From: Bimuria novae-zelandiae CBS 107.79
Taxonomy: Eukaryota; Ascomycota; Dothideomycetes; Pleosporales; Didymosphaeriaceae
Reading direction: 5' to 3'
DNA: 64,000 nt
Assembly (NCBI GenBank): GCA_010015655.1
Contig: ML976687.1
Location: 147,727-211,726, forward strand
Below are positions 57,975 to 64,000 of the stretch, one piece after another. Both the position numbers and the translations under genes were made by a program. Below the pieces are notes generated by a model. It was not told the origin of the DNA. It did no database searches and saw only the letters and a program-made list of their open reading frames with translations. How positions within the stretch are numbered: position 1 is the first letter of the stretch; each line of letters opens with the position of its first letter.

Positions 57975-58304
57975 AGCTCACCCTCTACAAACAACTCCAC
58001 CCCATCACCCCCTCATCATCCCATTCCAACCTACCACTCCGAGGAGGCCGCCAAGCAAGCTTTCGACACGCACGTGCAGCAGTGTAAAGACGCGCTGCCG
58101 GTATGGAGTGCCTCGGAGCACGTTTCTGGGCAAGAGGTTACCATTTATGTGCCGGCGTATAGTGCGAAGAGAGGCGAGGCGGGGGTAAGACATACAGTGG
58201 TGAGGATGTACGCGGCGCGGCTGGATGGGTGTGAGAGGGAGGTGGAGAGGAGGGATGAGGATAATAGGGAGCTTGAGGGGGCTATGGAGGGGTTGAGTAT
58301 GTGA
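57975..58304 (+). CDS. Small hypothetical protein, tandem relative of 57119-57576
   Basis: The frame is open from 57975 to TGA at 58302-58304. Its YHSEEAAKQAFDTHVQQ, TIYVPAY, TVVRMYAARLDG and final EGAMEGLSM match, in order, the upstream neighbour's segments. No ATG lies between the preceding TAA (57972) and the conserved start, so a 5' exon is missing, unrecognised or lost. A CTATAAAG box at about 57970 precedes it. Function unknown. Confidence 0.45.
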   Translation, partial: SSPSTNNSTPSPPHHPIPTYHSEEAAKQAFDTHVQQCKDALPVWSASEHVSGQEVTIYVPAYSAKRGEAGVRHTVVRMYAARLDGCEREVERRDEDNRELEGAMEGLSM

Positions 58305-58409
58305 ACGGTGAGCAAGGCTTTGATAATTAAGGTTGTGTGAGTAAACTCGATGAGGCTGTGATAAAGGTATAGGTGAGGTTGTAAAGCTCAGAGCGAGTTT
58401 CCTTTATCA

Positions 58410-60452
58410 CTATCTCGACTCCATGACGTTCTTTTCAATCCCGACAACCGCCTCCCGTATCGTCGGGCTGAAATGCTTGCGCAGTAATTCGCTCTCCCAG
58501 ATCGTTCCCGCAAACGGATTGCTCCCTTCGATTTCAGGTTTCAGCGCATCGAACACGCCGTCTCCGCGGCGCTCTTCGGTGATCCACAGCGCGTTGACCT
58601 TGCGGCCGTGTGCTTTGGTAACTTGGTTGAGCAGTCCTAGCATCGCTGTGCAGGACTTTTCAGGCAATTGCAAAGAAATGATCATGAGCTGCTTACAGAA
58701 AGCTGCAATGCGGTTAGGCGGGACGGCGCGCAGTGCGGTGGCAGGAAGAAGGACCGAGGAGAGTGAGCGGATGAGGAGGACAATAGTGGTTTGGACATTG
58801 ATTTTGTTTGTTGCATCGGCTTGAGGCTGCGCTTCCGACGTGTGGGGGTCGGTGAGGTGGAGGGACTTGGAGCTTAGTTCGATGTCTGGGTTGAGCGAGA
58901 CAGCGTGCAGTGTGCGGTAGAGATGTGTGATGAAAAAACTGAGGTCGAGCTTCATGCCTGACGCAGACTTCGTGACGTCTTGGCCTTGGAGTAGAGCGAA
59001 TGCCGTGATGACGCAAAGGAGCGACTCGCGTGTGAGATTTCTCTCCGGCAGCTCATCGTCCTCATCCTCTTCTTCTTCCTCGTCGTCGCTGCCTTGCGCG
59101 GCTTCAGAGACTTCCGCCGTGCTGATGATGTCACGTAGTGCCTCCAGGATGTCGCCGAAAAAGTCTTGGTTGATGAGATGCGCGTACTTTGCCAGTCCCT
59201 CTAACACCGCACCCATGAGCTTCCCTGAGCGCGCCTTCAGTATCCTGAAGTATGCGACGAACACCATCTTGAGGGTTTCGGCCTGCATTCGGTCGCGCTC
59301 TTCGTGACTCACTACCGCATCTGCTTCCTTAAACTCCTTTTCAATTTTCTTGTTTTCCTTCATCATCTTGCGGAGTTTCTTGGTGCGGAACTCTCGCTGC
59401 TGCTTGATCTTCTTGCCATTGATGCGCTCCGGTTCCGGCTTATCGACGGAGTTGTAGGAGGCTTTTTGAGCAAACTCGGACAGTAGGCGCAGATGAAGGA
59501 ACATGTTGAGCACACTCTCGTCGAAGTGATAGTTTCTGCTCTTCATCATCTTGGTCAACATCGTGACAGCCTCGAGTGATGCGTTTCCCTCCTCGTCCTC
59601 TTCGAAGAGCTTCTCCAATGTCTCCCGACATTTGACGAAGTCTGCGTCAACGTGTCGCGTGCTCAACTTCCCGATTAGAATACCCAGAAGCTCACTCCGG
59701 AAGTTGAAGTGCGGTACTGCCAGCAACATGCTGCAAGCGCAGGTGTAGGCAACCGAGGCTACACCCGCAGTAGATGCATCGTTCCCGCTCTTCTTCGCCG
59801 CCTTCGCCAAGTCCTGCACATATGCCTGATATCCTGTAACAAGCTTCTGCTCGAATGCGCGGAGCTTTCGGACCTCCTTGGAAACTTTCTCGCCCATAGC
59901 TTCGTCAGAAAGCGGCCGTATGCGGTACCCGGGGATCAAGTCTTTGAAAATTGCAGATTGCGCTACAAGCGTCAACTTTCGTACCGTCGGATTTCTAGAA
60001 GCAGCAAGGGCAGTCAATGTCTTCAAAGCCCCAATGTGCTCTTCGGGATCCTCGTTGACCAAAGCTGCTATCCGCGCAACCTCTTCCTTCGCATCCAAAA
60101 CTTGCTGTCGCGGCGACACCTTAGGCTCTTCTTCCACTACTTCCACTTCTTGCGCCTCTTCCTCCTCACCCTCACTACCGGATCCTAGAAAGCTGTCCGA
60201 ATCTTCTCCCTCCTTGGCCCCATTCGTCACTGGCGGCGCTTGCCACCCCTCAGTTGTCCGCACCGGCAATTTCGCATTCTCTTTATCCTTCTTTTGTTTT
60301 CTCGGCCGCGTCTCGTAGTCCTGTTCGAGGTCCCATTTCGCCGCGTTCGCGAGGTAGCTCGCCTTGTGATCCTTGACGGCAGGTGCAGGTTTATTGTCGT
60401 CTTCGGGAGGCGACAGACGCCGCCTCTTCGCCGCGGGTATCGCGCGTGACAT
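58410..60452 (-). CDS. NOC3: Nucleolar complex protein 3 (ribosome biogenesis)
   Basis: The start at 60452 (MSRAIPAAKRRRLSPPEDD) gives 680 residues, close to yeast Noc3 (663). The frame stays open to 60641 but that extension would overlap the NIP7 start. Features are a basic N-terminus, the segment YLANAAKWDLEQDYETRPRK, an acidic patch, the NOC3p domain (about 140-240), a Lys-rich helix QQREFRTKKLRKMMKENKK, a second acidic run EEEEEDEDDE and the CBF/MAK21-type C-terminal repeat region with VTKAHGRKVNALW. Noc3 with Noc2 escorts pre-60S particles from nucleolus to nucleoplasm, and in yeast it also helps load the replication origin. It diverges from NIP7, another pre-60S factor. Confidence 0.93.
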   Translation of the reverse strand: MSRAIPAAKRRRLSPPEDDNKPAPAVKDHKASYLANAAKWDLEQDYETRPRKQKKDKENAKLPVRTTEGWQAPPVTNGAKEGEDSDSFLGSGSEGEEEEAQEVEVVEEEPKVSPRQQVLDAKEEVARIAALVNEDPEEHIGALKTLTALAASRNPTVRKLTLVAQSAIFKDLIPGYRIRPLSDEAMGEKVSKEVRKLRAFEQKLVTGYQAYVQDLAKAAKKSGNDASTAGVASVAYTCACSMLLAVPHFNFRSELLGILIGKLSTRHVDADFVKCRETLEKLFEEDEEGNASLEAVTMLTKMMKSRNYHFDESVLNMFLHLRLLSEFAQKASYNSVDKPEPERINGKKIKQQREFRTKKLRKMMKENKKIEKEFKEADAVVSHEERDRMQAETLKMVFVAYFRILKARSGKLMGAVLEGLAKYAHLINQDFFGDILEALRDIISTAEVSEAAQGSDDEEEEEDEDDELPERNLTRESLLCVITAFALLQGQDVTKSASGMKLDLSFFITHLYRTLHAVSLNPDIELSSKSLHLTDPHTSEAQPQADATNKINVQTTIVLLIRSLSSVLLPATALRAVPPNRIAAFCKQLMIISLQLPEKSCTAMLGLLNQVTKAHGRKVNALWITEERRGDGVFDALKPEIEGSNPFAGTIWESELLRKHFSPTIREAVVGIEKNVMESR

Positions 60453-60631
60453 GTCTAGCTGAATTGGCAAGCGTTGATAATTTTGGGATGCGGAGGTGTT
60501 GCGGAGCTTTCGCACCAGTAATTTTTCTCTTGGCGTCGGCGGTTGCACCTGCACTTTTCGCCGACCTCGACATTTTTTTGGGCAGCACCTTCGCGCCTGC
60601 CGCAGTGCGACCAGTCTCTTCATATCCCACC
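60453..60631. promoter_or_regulatory. Bidirectional promoter NOC3 / NIP7
   Basis: Only 179 bp separate two divergent start codons of pre-60S assembly factors, which suggests co-regulated transcription. Confidence 0.7.
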
Positions 60632-61289
60632 ATGAGGCCACTCACAGAGGTATGCACCCTGGATTTCATAGTCGCCTTACCATCTGCTGACTATATATAG
60701 CCAGAGACGAAGACACTCTTCGAAAAGCTCGCCGCCTACTGCGGAAAGGGCATCCAGGACCTCATCACTGCTGGCGGCGCCGACGACCGCCATGTTTTCC
60801 GTATCCAAGGCTCCCGTGTCTACTACGTTCGCGAATCACTAGCGAATCTTGCTACATCGGTCGCACGCGACAACCTCCTCTCCCTCGGCGTCTGCTTGGG
60901 AAAGTTCACCAAGACGGGCAAATTCCGGTTACATATTACGGCGCTATCTGTGATCGCACCGCATGCGAGATATAAAGTGTGGGTGAAGCCGAATGGCGAG
61001 ATGCCGTTCTTGTATGGTGGGAATGTGCTGAAGGCGCATGTGGGGAGGTGGAGCGAGGATTGTCCAGAGCATCAGGGGGTCATTGTGCTCAGTATGAATG
61101 ACACGCCGCTGGTTAGTGCGAAAAGGAACCGATTACTGCGTTCCATGGCTAACATGCGCGCAGGGCTTTGGTGTCAGCGCACGATCAACAGCAGAAGCCC
61201 GGAAACTAGACCCGACCGGCATCGTCACATTTAGACAAGCAGATATCGGCGAGTACCTCCGTGAAGAAGACACGCTTTTCCAGACTTGA
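60632..61289 (+). CDS. NIP7: 60S ribosome subunit biogenesis protein Nip7
   Basis: Three exons, 60632-60649 (six codons only), 60701-61111 and 61164-61289, join to 184 residues; introns have GTATGC and GTTAGT donors. The product begins [17 protein letters not shown] and matches Nip7 along its full length: [33 protein letters not shown] and [21 protein letters not shown] are the UPF0113 and PUA domains, and it ends [19 protein letters not shown]. Nip7 binds pre-rRNA and is needed for 27S pre-rRNA processing in the nucleolus. The tiny first exon is easy to miss in annotation. Confidence 0.95.
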
Positions 61290-61699
61290 GAACAAACCAC
61301 TCGGAAATTCGGAGGAAGTCTAAGGAGGTAGTGCGAAGCACCGTGCCACCTCCTGCCTCAGGTTTGTGACGGATTATCTAGGAGCTCCAGAAAATTTTGC
61401 GTCGGAAAGCTTCCTGAATGCTCCAATCACACGGGCAGCACGGTCCACGAGCGTGTCTAAAAAAATGCAGCCACGCGTACATGAAAGCTTTAGATGAAGA
61501 AATGATACCCTCAAATAGATCCCACAAGATATATCGCGCGAGTCCCTTCCTTGCGTAATTACCCTTGAACGAAAATCCACACACCTCTATTCCTTGGTTG
61601 ACATCAAGTCTACCATATCACAACTACCCTCTAACACACCCTATCTACCCTTACACTCCCTCCCTCCTTTACCCTTCACCCCACCCGATCCCAAACCCC
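61290..61699. other. Intergenic with a short hairpin
   Basis: AGGAGGT (61323-61329) pairs with ACCTCCT (61348-61354) about 35 bp after the NIP7 stop and could form a 3' UTR hairpin. No gene seen. Confidence 0.4.
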
Positions 61700-62005
61700 T
61701 CACAACCTAACCTTCACATCACAACAGCGCTTCGCCGCAATCGTCACCTCCTCCATCCTGATCCACTCTACCTCCTCCCTCCACGCCTTGACCACGTACA
61801 TACGTGTCTCCTCGCGGTGCCAGAAGACACGATGCCCCGCTTCAACGTACTGATCCACCTTTGCGTTAACGCACGTTCCCGCTGGTGCGCGCGCATCGAA
61901 GATACCCAACGCGTTGAGGTCGGAGCAGCTGCTTAGCTCCAGGTGGGTCCGGTGCGGGATGATGAAGATGATCCAGGCGGTGAGGTTGCCATTGAGAGAA
62001 GGCAT
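61700..62005 (-). CDS. Small hypothetical protein, 101 residues
   Basis: ATG at 62005 is preferred over 62083 because the upstream 26 residues are low-complexity Pro/His/Thr. The product starts MPSLNGNLTAWIIFIIPHRTH, with a short hydrophobic stretch, and continues as a mixed sequence rich in Val, Glu, Arg and Trp (VDQYVEAGHRVFWHREET; AWREEVEWIRMEEVTI). I do not recognise the family. No intron is needed. It is plausible but unproven. Confidence 0.45.
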   Translation of the reverse strand: MPSLNGNLTAWIIFIIPHRTHLELSSCSDLNALGIFDARAPAGTCVNAKVDQYVEAGHRVFWHREETRMYVVKAWREEVEWIRMEEVTIAAKRCCDVKVRL

Positions 62006-62954
62006 GTTGGAATGCGGTGGGTTGGGGTGAGGGGTTGGTGGGATGGTGTGGGTCGCTGGCTGCTGTGCTGGTAGTAGTAGCATCGGATTGAGGCCTGGTT
62101 AAGTACAGGTGTGTATGAAGGGGGTGGGAGTTTGTTACTATCGCGTGGACGCTGAGCACGTGAGCATGTGGGCTTTGCTGACCGGGAGACAAAGCTGCAT
62201 GATGGTCCGATTGAGGCTCAGAATCAGCTAACGTATGAGCTGCCACAAGCCGGGGCGGTCAGATACGAAGCTTACGGGACGCCGATTGCTGAGCTGCATC
62301 CCAAGAGCAACCCTGTCGAGTTGCTAGGAGTGGTTTCCTCTGCGCAAGGCCATAGACGGTGATGTGCAAGAGAGACTACGAAAAGGACGTGCTTGCAGGT
62401 TACATCACGCACGTAACTGTTCAAATGTGTATTTTAGCCTCTCGCAGAAACCGATTATACGGGACTCTTGGCGAATCAATGATCCCGGAAGTGACAAGTC
62501 CAACTTTGAGCAGAGATGAGCGTGGTCAGCAAAGACTGATCCATACTGTCTTGTCTTAGGTTATTATTCTACCTCACGATGGGTATGAGACACGATTTTC
62601 GCTCAAGCGCAAAGACACAGGAGTCTCAAATTATCTGACCCTGAGGTGAAATGGATCGATCCGAGACAATGGGTTCTCGTGAGGCGTCATCAAGAAGCTT
62701 TCACACGAACCACAGCATTGTGAGCTCATGAATCTACACTGGCGCTGGTCACAATGTAACAATTTTCACGAATTGAAAGCTCCTAGGATGTGCTCGGGCT
62801 TCCACGATGCTGAACTTTCAAGATGCCCCGCAGCTTTGTATACGACACCTGAGATATCTATATTCTTCTTACCCAACGTACAAGCACCTGGAACAACTAG
62901 CAACTCTTTCAATCTATACAACCAGCAATTTAGCCAGTCAACGAATTCAACAGA
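62006..62954. other. Intergenic, no gene seen
   Basis: Only short, unconvincing frames on both strands. Confidence 0.5.
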
Positions 62955-63174
62955 ATGGCTCCCCAAATGCCAATCTCTGAGCGCTTCGAGCTCCGAGGAA
63001 CATTAGACAATGCGGGCCGAGAAAATAACGCGGGAATCTACCTATTTTTCGACCGACTGACGAATAAAGCAGGGCGTCATGAAATGTCTGGATGGCGAAG
63101 ATCCAGAAGCCAACGCTCGTGAGGCCAAAAAGTTGGCTCGCTGCGTAGGACACCCGAATATTGTAAGGAATTAG
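62955..63174 (+). pseudogene. Truncated kinase-like gene start
   Basis: ATG 62955 begins MAPQMPISERFELRGTLD and RENNAGIYLFFDRLTNK. The sense then continues in another frame (from about 63076) as VMKCLDGEDPEANAREAK and KLARCVGHPNIV. The pattern of a glycine-rich start, VMK lysine, acidic helix and HPNIV is that of the N-lobe of a protein kinase. One frameshift lies near 63070, and after HPNIV a GTAAGG donor leads into DNA that becomes RIP-mutated copia sequence within 80 bp. The rest of the gene is absent from the window. Confidence 0.5.
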
Positions 63175-63214
63175 AAGGGTAGCATGTAGGAATAAGAGAC
63201 TGAGTTGATTGTAA

Positions 63215-64000
63215 CAGGCTAAACAGAGAAACCGCTTAAGTAGCAGAATCGTGATTTGTAACTAGTCTACATTAGGTTAGTTATATTATATAATATTATA
63301 TTTTACTCTAATATATCTTTTATAGCATAAAGGTAGCGGAATGCTATTAAGTAGAATATAGTAAAATAAGTAGATAAAGGATCTTTAGGATATCTTTCTA
63401 AAAAGAACTGTATTATAATAAACGTAATAAACCTGTCCTCTAAACTAATAACTTATTAGCAAATATTAATTAATATTAATTACTTTAAAAATTGCTCGTG
63501 CTTATTACTATTAAAGAAAAATTTATTAATTTATTAATAAGTATATAAGTAGTTTTTATTTAGGTAATATTAATATTTCTAGCTTTAATTTGCTCGTAGA
63601 TCTATATCTAATATACTTTAATATATTTAAATTTTATTTTTACCTTCTCTTTATTTTTATTAATAATAGAGACTATTTACTAGTTATTATAGTATAACGT
63701 AAATTAAACCTTTAGATTAAACCTAATAGCTTTAAAAAAATTTATTAAGATAAACTTTGTACTAGTAGTTAATAATATTAATAGTTTAGCTTTAATAGTT
63801 AATTTAATAATGGATCTTATAATTTTTACCTTTTAATTAATAACTATTATAGAGCTTAAATATATAGGTAAAGAAGATTTAAGTAATATTAAATTATTAG
63901 TAAACATAGTATTAGAAGTACTAAAGAATAATAGCTTCTTAGCTTTCTTATTATTAATTTAATATATATAATTAGTATTCTTAGTGTATACTATTATTAC
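63215..64000 (-). mobile_element. Ty1/copia element, RIP-mutated, cut by window end
   Basis: On the minus strand the mutated sequence from about 63720 down to 63430 reads as the copia RNase H C-terminus: YYNN-x2-IVSI, K-x-K-I-K-F-K-Y-I-K-V (for LRHVDI), I-Y-E-Q-I-K-A-R-N-I-N-I-T, then the I-K-T-T-Y-I-L-I-N-K-L (for TxEMPADxLTK) motif. Between 63215 and 63430 lies its probable 3' LTR. Composition changes from normal to RIP-like at about 63250. Confidence 0.65.

Noticed and set aside
60453..60641. N-terminal extension of NOC3 to 60641
   Set aside because: It would overlap the NIP7 start codon and add 63 residues unlike Noc3; the Met at 60452 gives the expected length and N-terminus.
1..64000. 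tRNA or rRNA genes
   Set aside because: I looked for cloverleaf-like A/B boxes and rRNA core sequences by eye and saw none; a covariance search was not possible.

Overview
This window is nuclear DNA of a filamentous ascomycete (Pezizomycotina, probably Dothideomycetes; the class is an inference from gene content). The evidence is short introns of about 47-110 bp with GTAAGT/GTATGT-type donors, a Zn2Cys6 regulator, a UstYa-type HxxHC protein, Fot1/pogo, Tad-like, Ty3/gypsy and Ty1/copia elements, and long AT-rich blocks carrying the C-to-T (CpA to TpA) signature of repeat-induced point mutation (RIP).

Layout. 1-12 kb: RIP-degraded transposons (two inverted copies of one Fot1/pogo-type element, a gypsy element holding a solo LTR) around a small island with a broken short-chain dehydrogenase gene and a possible 40-residue cysteine-rich peptide. 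12-22 kb: a second Fot1/pogo-type element (TIRs at 11919 and 21902, TA duplicated) split by three Tad-like LINE copies inserted one after another at the same 14-bp target. 22-30 kb: gene relics (APH-type phosphotransferase, NLR-like fragment, LPREL-type protein, a secreted protein whose signal-peptide exon is split by a LINE fragment) around a RIP-mutated piggyBac-like element. 29.9-38.6 kb: intact genes for a beta-lactamase-family hydrolase, a Zn2Cys6 transcription factor and an SDR, plus a third Fot1/pogo element and a disrupted UstYa-like gene. 39-46 kb: a Sec7-PH Arf exchange factor and the pseudo-carboxypeptidase ECM14, diverging from a promoter with a CACACCATA-type minisatellite. 46.4-53.0 kb: a gene-free array of degenerate repeats, described below. 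53.6-61.3 kb: housekeeping genes, namely mitochondrial tRNA t6A dehydratase (TCD) diverging from endonuclease G (NUC1), two small related genes, and NOC3 diverging from NIP7. 61.7-64 kb: a small hypothetical gene, a kinase-like stub and a RIP-mutated copia element.

The most unusual part is 46.4-53.0 kb. The octamer GACTAAAA occurs 16 times, always on the + strand. At about nine places a TATA-like box is followed by a pyrimidine tract and, 60-70 bp further on, by GACTAAAA or a close variant. No conserved reading frame accompanies it. This looks like a decaying tandem family of promoter-plus-leader units, possibly noncoding transcripts; the function is unknown. Inside it lies an 840-bp inverted repeat with a TGACGTCA box and an expanded 19-bp minisatellite.

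A second theme is collateral RIP. Every gene relic near the transposon blocks is broken by stop codons explicable as C:G to T:A transitions, while genes further away are mostly intact.
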